This document shows, piece by piece, positions 42,922-51,260 of a DNA stretch of 64,000 nucleotides. The position numbers and the translations under genes were made by a program. The notes under the pieces were generated by a model. That model did no database searches. It saw only the letters and a program-made list of their open reading frames with translations, and was not told where the DNA came from. Source of the stretch: CBDBBY01 sp965205055 (GTDB taxonomy: Bacteria; Pseudomonadota; Alphaproteobacteria; Rhodobacterales; Rhodobacteraceae). The DNA lies in the NCBI GenBank assembly GCA_965205055.1, contig OZ242030.1:2604001-2668000 (forward strand). The letters run 5' to 3'. Positions within the stretch are counted from its first letter, which is position 1; each line of letters opens with the position of its first letter.

Positions 42922-43864
42922 TTTCTTTCAGGAAACAATCCTTATCAGCGTGTTCGCGGCGACGATCCGGATTGCGACCCCGCTTTTGTTCGCGGCTCTG
43001 GGCGAGTTGATTACGGAGCGCGCGGGCATCCTCAACCTCGGTGTCGAAGGCACCATGCTGATGGCCGCTTTTGCCGCATTCGTCGGCGCGTATGCCACCG
43101 GCTCTGCGGTTGCCGGCGTCCTTGTGGCCATGCTGGCCGGAGCGATGATGTCGTTCCTTATGGTCTTCATGGCAGCAACCCTGAAAGTCGAGCAGGTGGT
43201 CACGGGCCTTGCGCTCAACCTTCTGGCTGCGGGGATGTCGTTGTATCTCTACAAAGCCTTTTTCGCGGGTGACGGCACCACTTTTCCCACAGTTGATGTG
43301 ATGCAGACCGTGCCGATTCCGCTCCTGAGCGACATCCCATGGATCGGTCCGATATTCTTCACCCAGAAGATACTGACATATCTGGCGTTTCTGATGGTTC
43401 CTGCGGTGTGGTTCTTCCTCTATCGCACCAAGTACGGCCTTGAAATCCGCTGTCTGGGCGAGAACCCCAAGGTTATCGACACCAAGGGCATGAGCGTCAC
43501 ATTGCGTCAGTACGGCGCAGTGATCATGGGCGGCATGCTGATCGGCTTGGGCGGCGCGTTCGTCACCATCGGATCGGTGGCCCGGTTCGTACCCGAGATC
43601 ACCAATGGCCGGGGCTGGCTGGCCCTGGTCATCGTGATCGCGGCGAACTGGCGGCCGATGGGCATCCTTGTCGCAACCTTGGTCTTTGCCTTCCTCGATG
43701 CCTTCCAGCTGCAAAGCCAGGGGATCGGCGTGGATCTGCCGTACCAGATCTTCCTGGCGCTGCCTTATGTGATGGCGATTGTTCTGATGATCTTCAAAAG
43801 CCGACTTGGCAAATCCGAAGAACCCGCCCGATTGGCCGTGCCCTACTTCCGGGGCGAACGCTGA
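42914..43864 (+). CDS. ABC transporter permease (BMP-type importer 2)
   Basis: A 316-residue membrane protein with TPLLFAALGELITERAGILN and LGVEGTMLMAAFAAFVGAY near the N-terminus, and ITNGRGWLALVIVIAANW towards the C-terminus. TGGAGGGATAGAC precedes ATG 42914. Partner of the preceding permease. The receptor for this importer is most likely the BMP protein at 46700, separated by the racemase-like, puuD and ureidoglycine genes. Confidence 0.88.
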   Translation: MGDFFQETILISVFAATIRIATPLLFAALGELITERAGILNLGVEGTMLMAAFAAFVGAYATGSAVAGVLVAMLAGAMMSFLMVFMAATLKVEQVVTGLALNLLAAGMSLYLYKAFFAGDGTTFPTVDVMQTVPIPLLSDIPWIGPIFFTQKILTYLAFLMVPAVWFFLYRTKYGLEIRCLGENPKVIDTKGMSVTLRQYGAVIMGGMLIGLGGAFVTIGSVARFVPEITNGRGWLALVIVIAANWRPMGILVATLVFAFLDAFQLQSQGIGVDLPYQIFLALPYVMAIVLMIFKSRLGKSEEPARLAVPYFRGER

Positions 43865-43890
43865 TTTCTCCCCTCGGCGCACCTTGAACC

Positions 43891-43934
43891 GGGCGCAGCA
43901 TCGACCACCTGCTTTCTCCTTCGATGCTGCGCCC
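43891..43934 (+). terminator. Long perfect hairpin between permease and racemase genes
   Basis: A 14-bp perfect stem, GGGCGCAGCATCGA / TCGATGCTGCGCCC, with a 16-nt loop, followed by TTCGTT. Strong enough to end or attenuate transcription between the transporter genes and the next gene. The lack of a clean T run leaves the mechanism open. Confidence 0.6.
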
Positions 43935-43948
43935 TTCGTTCCCAAGAA

Positions 43949-44704
43949 ATGATGCTCTCCATGAAAATTCTTGCCCTCAACCCGAACACCAGCGCCTTCG
44001 TCACTGACAAAGTGTGCGACATCGCCCGGAAAACCGCCGGTCCCGAAGTCGAAATCACCGGCGTGACCGGGCGGCATGGGCCGCCGATCGTGGGCACCCG
44101 GTCGGAATGCGTCATGGCCGCGCAAGAGGCCCTGTCGCTGGCCGCCGAACATGCAAAAGACTGTGACGGGGTCCTGCTGGCGATCTCTTTCGATACCGGG
44201 TTGGATGCATTGCGGGAAATGCTGCCGATTCCGGTGATTGGCATGAGCGAGGCAGGCATGCTGGCTGCGATGACAGTCTCACGCCGTTTCGCGATGCTGA
44301 CATTCGGCGACCGCGCGGTTCCGATTTACGAAGAACTGGTGGACTACTATCGCTGGGGCGACCGCTCGGCAGGGGTGATCTCTCTGCCGCCGCTCAGCCA
44401 GGCCGAGCTTGAAGACGCAACTTTGGCCATCCCTCAGCTTATCGACGCAATCGAAGCCGCGGCGCGGGAACGAAGCGCAGAGTCCGTGGTGCTGGCGGGG
44501 GCGGTGTTCGCGGGAATAGCCGATGCCATTCGCGACCGGGTTTCGATCCCGGTCATCGACGGCATAGCCGCAGGCGTGCATCAGCTCAGGATGCTGCACG
44601 GTCTGAAGCTCAGAAAACCCGCCTCAGGAAGCCTGGCCTACCCGACCGCGAAAGATCTGCACGGAATGCCCGACGGCCTGACGGGAATATTCCGAAAATT
44701 CTGA
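43949..44704 (+). CDS. Asp/Glu/hydantoin racemase family protein (allantoin racemase candidate)
   Basis: A 251-residue two-lobe racemase-fold protein. It begins KILALNPNTSAFVTDKV and has a Cys in GTRSECVMAA. The second-lobe Cys of the family is replaced: SVVLAGAVFAGIAD stands where LGCAGM is usual. Hydantoin/allantoin racemases use two cysteines, so loss of one may abolish racemisation or mark a different reaction, for instance a decarboxylase-like role. It lies between importer 2 and puuD, which argues for a place in urate/allantoin breakdown. Confidence 0.7.
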   Translation: MMLSMKILALNPNTSAFVTDKVCDIARKTAGPEVEITGVTGRHGPPIVGTRSECVMAAQEALSLAAEHAKDCDGVLLAISFDTGLDALREMLPIPVIGMSEAGMLAAMTVSRRFAMLTFGDRAVPIYEELVDYYRWGDRSAGVISLPPLSQAELEDATLAIPQLIDAIEAAARERSAESVVLAGAVFAGIADAIRDRVSIPVIDGIAAGVHQLRMLHGLKLRKPASGSLAYPTAKDLHGMPDGLTGIFRKF

Positions 44705-44738
44705 TCGCGGATTTTCGGCGAGAACCGGAGACGACGGA

Positions 44739-45944
44739 ATGGACATTCTCTACGAATGGCTCGGCTACCTGGCACGATGGGGGCATGTGCTTGCGGGCAT
44801 CACGTGGGTAGGCACGTCATTTTACTTCAACTGGCTGGACCTGTCCGACCGCAGACCAAAAGAGACGACGCTCAACCCGAATGTACGCGGTTCTCTCAAC
44901 GAGATGCACGGCGGCAGTTTCTACTATCACGAACGGTATTGGCCGACTGAATTGCCAAAGCGAATGCTGGCGCATTCCGGCCCGGCGCAGCTGACATTTC
45001 TGACCGGCGTTCTGCTGATCGTGCATATCTATTGGCTGGGTGCGGATGCCTATCTGTTGCACCCCAGTGGAAACTACCCGTCGCTGATAAATGCGATAAG
45101 CCTCAGCGCGACGATCCTATTTGTCCCCTACCTCGCGTACGATGTGATCTGCAAAAGCACGGACAACGAGCGTATCGTGACGGTGCTGATGGCAATCCTT
45201 GTGCTTGCCGTCTCGTGGGCGGCCACTTCGTATTTCAGTGCCCGCGCCGCATTTGTGCACGTGGGATCGATGCTGGGCACAATCATGGCCCTGAACGTAC
45301 ATTTTCAAATCATTCCGAACCACATCAAGATGCGAAATCAGGTGGCGAACGGGCAAGAGGTCGATCTGACCTTCCACAAACGTGCCAAGCGGCGTTCACA
45401 GCACAACAACTACTTCACGCTGCCAGTGGTGTTCTCGATGCTCAGCGTGCATTTTCCGCTGGCCTCAGGGAACGACTATGCCTGGCTGGTGCTGTTTTTT
45501 ATCATGGGATCGGGGTTCTGGATCCGCCACTACCGGAACGTGCTGCTGGCCACCGACCGAAAGGAGCGCGGCTGGGGATGGTTGTCGGCAGGGTTTTTGG
45601 CGGCCGGCATAGCGCTGACCTTTATTCCGGCCACCTCGGCCGTACAGGACCGGGACGCATTTGCAGACGCGCAGGAGGCCGAGGTTTTCGACATCGTTCA
45701 GGTGCGCTGCACCGTGTGCCATTCCGCCAATCCGACAATGGAGGGTTGGACGGCGCCGCCCGCCGGTATGCTGCTTGAAACGATTGATCACATGGTCGCG
45801 CAAAAGGACAAGATCCACGCGCAGACCATCGCCGAAGACATTATGCCGCCCGGCAACTTGACCAAAATGACCAACGAAGAACGTGCAAAACTGAGCGACT
45901 GGCTGACGCGGCAAGGCGTGGCCGGAACAACCGCCGGAGAGTAA
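44739..45944 (+). CDS. puuD: Membrane urate oxidase with C-terminal cytochrome c domain
   Basis: A 401-residue protein. About seven to eight membrane helices begin LGYLARWGHVLAGITWVGTSFYFNW and carry His residues suited to haem or cofactor contact. The C-terminal soluble domain (residues ~310-401) has the haem c motif C-T-V-C-H. This is the PuuD type common in alphaproteobacteria, which oxidises urate to 5-hydroxyisourate and passes electrons to the respiratory chain rather than directly to oxygen. It feeds the HIU hydrolase at 38441. Confidence 0.88.
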   Translation: MDILYEWLGYLARWGHVLAGITWVGTSFYFNWLDLSDRRPKETTLNPNVRGSLNEMHGGSFYYHERYWPTELPKRMLAHSGPAQLTFLTGVLLIVHIYWLGADAYLLHPSGNYPSLINAISLSATILFVPYLAYDVICKSTDNERIVTVLMAILVLAVSWAATSYFSARAAFVHVGSMLGTIMALNVHFQIIPNHIKMRNQVANGQEVDLTFHKRAKRRSQHNNYFTLPVVFSMLSVHFPLASGNDYAWLVLFFIMGSGFWIRHYRNVLLATDRKERGWGWLSAGFLAAGIALTFIPATSAVQDRDAFADAQEAEVFDIVQVRCTVCHSANPTMEGWTAPPAGMLLETIDHMVAQKDKIHAQTIAEDIMPPGNLTKMTNEERAKLSDWLTRQGVAGTTAGE

Positions 45945-45950
45945 GCGCCA

Positions 45951-46598
45951 TTTCTGTTGTTCAACCCCCATATCCTCGAGATCTGACCGAATACGGCGAA
46001 ACGCCGCCCGACGCCGAATGGCCCGCAGGCGCCGTTGCGAATGCGCCGCTGACCGGGGAAAATGAACGCTTCATTTTCGTGCTGGACGGGCAGGTCGAGT
46101 TATCAGTCGAGGGTCGCGCGAACGAATTGGACGAAGAAGGCTATGCCTTTGTCCGCGCCGATCAAGATCGCCGGATCACGGCGCAGACTGCCGCCCGCCT
46201 TGCGGTGCTGGAGCGTCCTTGTGCCCCGCTTGCCGGACAGTCGGCCCCGCGTCTTCATATCGCAAATTGCAAAGAGCTGACCGCGGCCCCGATGAAGGGC
46301 GGCGACATGCCGATACAAAAAAGCTGTTGCCTGAAGAACTGGCCTTTGACTGTGAAGTGAATGTCATGGACTTTCCCCTGGCGCCTCATTGCCCTGCGTC
46401 GAAACCCATTTCATGGAACACGGACTGCTCTTTCTGAACGGCGGCGTCTATCGTCTGGACGACTGCCGGTATCCGGTCGCGCAGGATGACACGATCCGGA
46501 TGGGTCCGTACTGCCCGCAATGGTTCGGCGCGATCAGCCGGTCGAACGCGCGGTACCTGATCTACGAGGACTGGAATCGTGATCCGCACGCGTTTTGA
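45951..46598 (+). pseudogene. Ureidoglycine aminohydrolase pseudogene (bicupin), two frameshifts
   Basis: The bicupin reading starts S-V-V-Q-P-P-Y-P after an ATT where ATG is expected. It runs through ERFIFVLDGQVELSV and EEGYAFVRADQ, then loses a base near 46312. The next frame gives LLPEELAFDCEVNVMDFP and a base is missing in a C run near 46378. The third frame gives CVETHFMEHGLLFLNGGVY, then YCPQWFGAI and the stop at 46596-46598. The metal ligands (E-x-H, H-x-x-x) of the C-terminal cupin are present. Intact homologues release ammonia from ureidoglycine. Two single-base losses and a lost start argue for decay, or for assembly errors. Confidence 0.8.
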
Positions 46599-46616
46599 GC
46601 CGGGAATTTCAGGAAA

Positions 46617-46648
46617 TTGCGTACAATTTTGAGATTTTTGCTTTACAA
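46617..46648. promoter_or_regulatory. Operator-like pair upstream of the second BMP receptor
   Basis: TTGCGTACAA (46617-46626) and TGCTTTACAA (46639-46648) are spaced 22 bp start to start, the same spacing as the pair at 35052/35074. They lie 50-80 bp before ATG 46700. Confidence 0.45.
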
Positions 46649-46699
46649 TACAGCGCACAAAAGGCACCAAATGCCACACTGAACAGATAGGAGACCGAA

Positions 46700-47725
46700 A
46701 TGCGAAATCTAGGATCGACATTCAAAGCCATAACCTTGGGTGCAGCGCTGAGCGTTTCCGCCATGGCCGCGGCGGCACAAGAAGTTCCCAAAACGCTGAA
46801 AATTGCAGCCGCCTTTCCCGCAGGCGTCGAAAACGCCTGGGTGAAAAGCTGGATTGACGCGTTCAACCGGGTCAAGGAGGCACAGCCGCACGGGCTGCAG
46901 CTTGAACTCGCTTATACCGAGAGCGTCTTCGGCGACAAAGGCCTGACCGTTCTGGAGGAATACGCAGACTCGGGTGAATATGGCATCATCTGGGCGCACA
47001 GCTCGTTCTCGGACGAAGTTGAAGAGCTGAAAGATGATTTCGAAGACACGATGTTTGTCACCGTTGGCGCCGGCAACCGCCCGCTGGGCGACAACTCGTA
47101 CCTGATCTACATGCATTTGCACGAACCAAGCTATCTGACTGGGGTTTTTGCAGGGAAGATGACCAAATCCAACAGCCTCGGAGCTGTCGGATTGTTTCCT
47201 GCCGACGATGTCAACGATCAGGTAAACGCCTTCCGGGCCGGGGCTCAATCGGTCAACCCGGATGTCAAAGTTGCCGTGACCTTCATCGAAAGCTGGTATG
47301 ATCCGGTCAAAGCGGCCGAAGCAGCCAGCGCGCAAATCGCTGCGGGGGCCGATCTGATCTATCAACTGGGTGAAGCATTCCAGACCTGCCGTGAAAACGG
47401 AATCCTGTGCATCGGCAACTATATCGACAGCAGTTCGATCGCACCCGATGTCGTTCCGACCAGCGCACTGGTGTACTGGGATCCGCATATAAACTATGTC
47501 ATCGACCAGTGGAAAGAACACAAGGAAACCGGCAACCCCTATGATGCACCGGAAGAGAGGGTCTGGTTCACAATGGCCCAGGGTGGCGGCGACATCGCGC
47601 CCTATAACGATTTTGACGATCAAATTCCGCAGGACGTCAAGGACGCAGTTGCAGCCGCTCGGGATCAGATCTTGTCCGGAGAGCTGACTGTGGAGCTGGA
47701 CATGTCGTTGCCGACATCCGACTGA
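46700..47725 (+). CDS. BMP-family periplasmic receptor (second importer)
   Basis: A 341-residue secreted receptor. The signal peptide (VSAMAAAAQ) is cleaved near residue 26. The mature domain has KIAAAFPAGVENAWVKSW, IWAHSSFSDEVEEL and a hinge TFIESWYDPVKAAEAA. It belongs to the same broad family as 28993 but is clearly different, suggesting a different ligand. TAGGAGACCGAA precedes the ATG, with operator-like sites upstream and an intrinsic terminator downstream, so it forms its own highly expressed unit. Confidence 0.86.
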   Translation: MRNLGSTFKAITLGAALSVSAMAAAAQEVPKTLKIAAAFPAGVENAWVKSWIDAFNRVKEAQPHGLQLELAYTESVFGDKGLTVLEEYADSGEYGIIWAHSSFSDEVEELKDDFEDTMFVTVGAGNRPLGDNSYLIYMHLHEPSYLTGVFAGKMTKSNSLGAVGLFPADDVNDQVNAFRAGAQSVNPDVKVAVTFIESWYDPVKAAEAASAQIAAGADLIYQLGEAFQTCRENGILCIGNYIDSSSIAPDVVPTSALVYWDPHINYVIDQWKEHKETGNPYDAPEERVWFTMAQGGGDIAPYNDFDDQIPQDVKDAVAAARDQILSGELTVELDMSLPTSD

Positions 47726-47752
47726 CCGGGCCACGGCACAATCATCACAAAA

Positions 47753-47792
47753 AAAACTCCCGCTGCGCGGAAGAGACGCGCAGCGGTTTATT
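47753..47792 (+). terminator. Rho-independent terminator after the BMP receptor gene
   Basis: Stem CCGCTGCGCG / CGCGCAGCGG (47760-47769 / 47777-47786) with a 7-nt loop, preceded by an A run and followed by TTTATT; it could work in both directions. The rest of 47726-47973 has no recognised gene. Confidence 0.8.
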
Positions 47793-47973
47793 GTGGCTTC
47801 AGTTGCAGACAGATGCAGCGGCGTGAGATCATCGTTGATTGCAGCTCAGACTATTTGAGAACTTTATTGGATCGGTTTCGCAACGCTTGCGACTGAAGTC
47901 AGAACACCGTCAAAGCGGAGACTCATTCAAAGTCGCCAAGCGGCGCCCGTGCGCGATCCAATTTCATCAACGA

Positions 47974-48870
47974 CTAGTATTGCCGTATTACGTCGACGAT
48001 TGCTTCGGCAACAAAGGAAGCGTGGGCTGACAATGGGCTATCCCGTCGTGTCAAAAGCTGAAGGGTGCGATCGAAGGCTGCGGGTTCAGAAAGAGGAATG
48101 TGTGCGAGTTTGCCTTCGCTGATTTCCTGCCGCAATCCGATTTTCGTCTGAATGCCGATGCCGTGGCCATAGGCTACGAGCTGCTTCATCAAATTGATCG
48201 ACGATGAAATCGCGCGGATTTCCGGCGCAAGCCCCCGTCTGGCAACCTCTTTGTTCAACAATGTGCGCATTGGCCATGAGCTGTCCGGCAAAATAAGCGG
48301 CCACTCGCAGCAATGGTCGAGTGCAACATGGTCAAACCTGTTCAGATCATGCTCGGGAGTGACAACGGCGCCGAGTTTCAGCTTGCGAGAATGGACAACC
48401 TCCAGATTTTCGGGAATCTGGAGATCGAAATGCAAGGCAAGATCAACGGTTCCACTTTCCAGATATGCCAATGCATCCGCGCCGGAGCATCCGCGAAACA
48501 GCGTGGATACCTCCGGATGTTCGGTCAGAAGCGCATTGAAACTTGCCGAAACTATTTCGGGCACCACGCCGTCCGGTCCGGCAACGGAAACGGATGCGCT
48601 GCGTTGCGCAAGCGTCTTGATCCGATCCGAGGCATGCTCTCCGTCGGCAAAGACGCGTTCCGTATATGCGGCCAGAACCCGGCCGGCGGGTGTGAGCTCG
48701 ACACCTTTGCTGGTACGTTCGAAGAGTGTCGCGCCGAGTTCCAGCTCCGTATTCCTGATGCTTCTGTACACTGCCGAGGGGGCGATGTTCAGATGATCCG
48801 ATGCCTTTCGAATGGACCCCAGTCTTGCCGTCTCCAAAAAGTATCGCAGGTGATTGGAAATCAGGTTCAT
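47974..48870 (-). CDS. LysR-family transcriptional regulator
   Basis: A 298-residue LysR protein. The helix-turn-helix is GSIRKASDHLNIAPSAVYRSI, and an effector domain with HPEVSTLFRGCSGADAL follows. It is divergent from the Rieske/reductase/PanB-like operon at 49018, with ~147 bp between them, so that operon is its probable target. Confidence 0.84.
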   Translation of the reverse strand: MNLISNHLRYFLETARLGSIRKASDHLNIAPSAVYRSIRNTELELGATLFERTSKGVELTPAGRVLAAYTERVFADGEHASDRIKTLAQRSASVSVAGPDGVVPEIVSASFNALLTEHPEVSTLFRGCSGADALAYLESGTVDLALHFDLQIPENLEVVHSRKLKLGAVVTPEHDLNRFDHVALDHCCEWPLILPDSSWPMRTLLNKEVARRGLAPEIRAISSSINLMKQLVAYGHGIGIQTKIGLRQEISEGKLAHIPLSEPAAFDRTLQLLTRRDSPLSAHASFVAEAIVDVIRQY

Positions 48871-49017
48871 TCTTGCGACCTTCGAGCGGCGTCATCGCGG
48901 ACCTAATTACCAATGCGTTGCTGTTTCGGCAACGCCAGTCCCCGAGACTCTTCTACCGCCGAAGCACCGAGGCGTTTACCTTTTGAGCCAGCCAATATGC
49001 ATATGAAGGAGCCAACG

Positions 49018-50082
49018 ATGTTGATGGGCCAATTCATCAGTGAGAACACCTGGCGCTATTTCTGGCACCCGGTTTGCACGATGCGGGAACTGCGCGATGC
49101 GAATGCCGACGGGCGGGGCAATCGCAAAAAGACACGTTTGCTGGGTGAGACGCTTGTCATTGCCGAGACGGAAGCCGGCGTCATTGCGCTGGATGATCGA
49201 TGTCCGCACCGCTCGGCATCCCTTTCTCTTGGTTGGGTGGAGGGCGCGTGCATCCGTTGCCCCTATCACGGCTGGAAATACGACGCCGAGGGCAAATGCG
49301 TTGAAATCCCGGCAGCGCCGGATCTTCCGATACCGCCGAATGCCAATACGCGCAGATTTGATTGTCAGGTGAGATATGATCTGGTTTGGGTTCTTCTGGA
49401 ACCGGGGGCCGATATTCCAATACCGGACTGCCCCGACTATGGCCGCGAAGACGTCAAATGCATCTACTACCCGACATATGAATGGAAAACATCTTCGGCG
49501 CGCCGCCTCGAGAACTACGTCGACCTGCAGCACTTTGCCTGGGTTCACGACGGTACTTTAGGCGACCGGAACTTCCCCGAATACCCTGTGCCGCAGGTCG
49601 ACCAGTCGAACGGGCAGTTGCGCACCCGCTATACGCCGTTCGAAGGCGCGCGCACCGACGGAACGTATGGAAATGCCGTTGCCTACACAGATTACACAAT
49701 TTCCATGCCGTTCAACGTGTTCGTCGATATCAACAATGAGAACGGATCGCACACTGGTTTGTGGATGATCTCGTCGCCCGTGGATTCTGCCAATTGCCGC
49801 AACTTCACCTATATGTCGCGCACCCCGTTCAACGATCCCGACGAGTTGCACATCGCTTTTGACAGCAAGGTCTATGCAGAAGATTTGCCCGTTATCGAAA
49901 GCCAATCCCCCGCCGAGATTCCGCACCCCAAGGAAGAGATTGCGATCCCGCAGGACAAACTGCTGATCTTCTACCGGCGCTGGCTGAAAGAGATGTCAAA
50001 CGCCGCGGAGCAGGGTCCTGCCGAGCTTAAACAGGCCTGGCTCAAGGAGCGCTGGGAATCCAATTTCAACGACTCCGTCTGA
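49018..50082 (+). CDS. Rieske non-heme iron oxygenase (second complete alpha subunit)
   Basis: A 354-residue oxygenase. The Rieske motif is C-P-H, 16 residues, C-P-Y-H (RCPHRSASLSLGW, IRCPYHGWKYDAEG). The iron motif is D-L-Q-H-F-A-W-V-H in ENYVDLQHFAWVHDGTL. It shares the FWHPV start and overall length with the protein at 17428 but is a distinct paralogue. AAGGAG precedes ATG 49018; the longer frame from 48913 is not supported. Its own reductase follows 10 bp later. Likely an N- or O-demethylase of the NdmA/NdmB/VanA type. Context suggests a methylated purine or urate, but this is inferred. Confidence 0.84.
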   Translation: MLMGQFISENTWRYFWHPVCTMRELRDANADGRGNRKKTRLLGETLVIAETEAGVIALDDRCPHRSASLSLGWVEGACIRCPYHGWKYDAEGKCVEIPAAPDLPIPPNANTRRFDCQVRYDLVWVLLEPGADIPIPDCPDYGREDVKCIYYPTYEWKTSSARRLENYVDLQHFAWVHDGTLGDRNFPEYPVPQVDQSNGQLRTRYTPFEGARTDGTYGNAVAYTDYTISMPFNVFVDINNENGSHTGLWMISSPVDSANCRNFTYMSRTPFNDPDELHIAFDSKVYAEDLPVIESQSPAEIPHPKEEIAIPQDKLLIFYRRWLKEMSNAAEQGPAELKQAWLKERWESNFNDSV

Positions 50083-50092
50083 TTGGGAGAAG

Positions 50093-51256
50093 ATGGTGCT
50101 CAACAGCAGCAACCAGGCTGGATTGGGAATGTTGAATTCCGCGACCGAGGTGTCGCGATGGAAAAAGGGCAGGTCAATCATGACCTGTACCGCCATCATA
50201 AATGAAACCCATGACGTAAAGAGCTTCAGGCTTGAACAGGACGTCGGCACGCTGTTTCTGTTCAAGCCTGGGGATTCCGTCGTTCTGGAATTTGCCGCCC
50301 GCGGCAAGCGTGTGTTCAGGAATTACACGATCGCGTCGAGTCCTTCAAAACCGCATTCGATCATTCTGACGATCAAACGCGACCCTCAAGGATTGGTATC
50401 CCGTTGGCTGCACGATCATTTCGTGGTGGGTGAAAAACTATCCGTCAGCGGCCCGGCGGGTATGTTCAATTGCGTTGATATCCCGGCAGAGAAGATGCTG
50501 ATGTTGTCCGGCGGCAGCGGGATAACTCCGGTGATGTCCATGTCGCGCTGGTTGTGCGATGCAACGGCGGGCGGTCATGACATTCGCTTCGTCCACAGCG
50601 CACGGACTCCGGCAGACATCATATATCGAAACGAGTTGGAGTTTATGGACCGCCAGTTCGGGGGCTTCGCCTACGATGCGATATGTGAATCGCCAGGCGG
50701 CGAGGCAGGCTGGGACGGAGCGACCGGTTTCCTGACGTCCGATTTGTTGACGTCGCTGGCACCAGACTTTTCGGAGCGCACCGTCTATTGCTGCGGGCCA
50801 GCCCCGTATATGGATGCGGTAAAAAACATCCTTGTTGAAGCGGATTTCGACATGGCGCGCTATCACGAAGAGAGCTTTACCGAAGGCCGCGCCGCCATTG
50901 ATGCGGTGGATCCGATCACGCCTGACGAGCTGTCCGTTTTTTTGCCCGGTGATGCGCTCCCTGCGAGCGGCACGCCCAAGCAGGCATCTGCGGAAGGCGT
51001 GCCGGTTTCTTTCGCTTCAAGCGGTGTTGAAGGCGTATGCCAACCCGGGATGACCATTCTGGAATTTGCCCATGCGCTTGGTGTAGCAGTGCCGACTTCC
51101 TGTTGCATGGGGCTCTGCGGAACGTGCAAAACCAGAGTTTTGGAAGGCAAGGTCGACTTGCCCGAGCGTGAGGGGCTGACCGACGAGGAACTGGCGGAGG
51201 GATATACGCTCGTCTGCGTCGCCCAGCCGGTCGGGGCGGTAAGGATGGAGCTTTGA
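50093..51256 (+). CDS. FAD/[2Fe-2S] reductase for the Rieske oxygenase (FNR type)
   Basis: A 387-residue reductase. The FAD domain has R-N-Y-T-I-A-S-S, the NAD domain has LMLSGGSGITPVMSM and YCCGPAPYMD, and a C-terminal plant-type ferredoxin domain has C-C-M-G-L-C-G-T-C with a distal Cys in YTLVCVAQP. The order FAD-NAD-Fe/S is that of GbcB/stachydrine-demethylase reductases, different from the subtype at 20477. TTGGGAGAAG precedes the ATG. Dedicated donor to the oxygenase at 49018. Confidence 0.86.
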   Translation: MVLNSSNQAGLGMLNSATEVSRWKKGRSIMTCTAIINETHDVKSFRLEQDVGTLFLFKPGDSVVLEFAARGKRVFRNYTIASSPSKPHSIILTIKRDPQGLVSRWLHDHFVVGEKLSVSGPAGMFNCVDIPAEKMLMLSGGSGITPVMSMSRWLCDATAGGHDIRFVHSARTPADIIYRNELEFMDRQFGGFAYDAICESPGGEAGWDGATGFLTSDLLTSLAPDFSERTVYCCGPAPYMDAVKNILVEADFDMARYHEESFTEGRAAIDAVDPITPDELSVFLPGDALPASGTPKQASAEGVPVSFASSGVEGVCQPGMTILEFAHALGVAVPTSCCMGLCGTCKTRVLEGKVDLPEREGLTDEELAEGYTLVCVAQPVGAVRMEL

Positions 51257-51260
51257 TGCG

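Noticed and set aside
42890..44152. A 420-codon minus-strand frame over the permease and racemase genes
   Set aside because: It spans two well-supported plus-strand genes and a terminator-like hairpin, and its product is His/Gly-rich without a fold.
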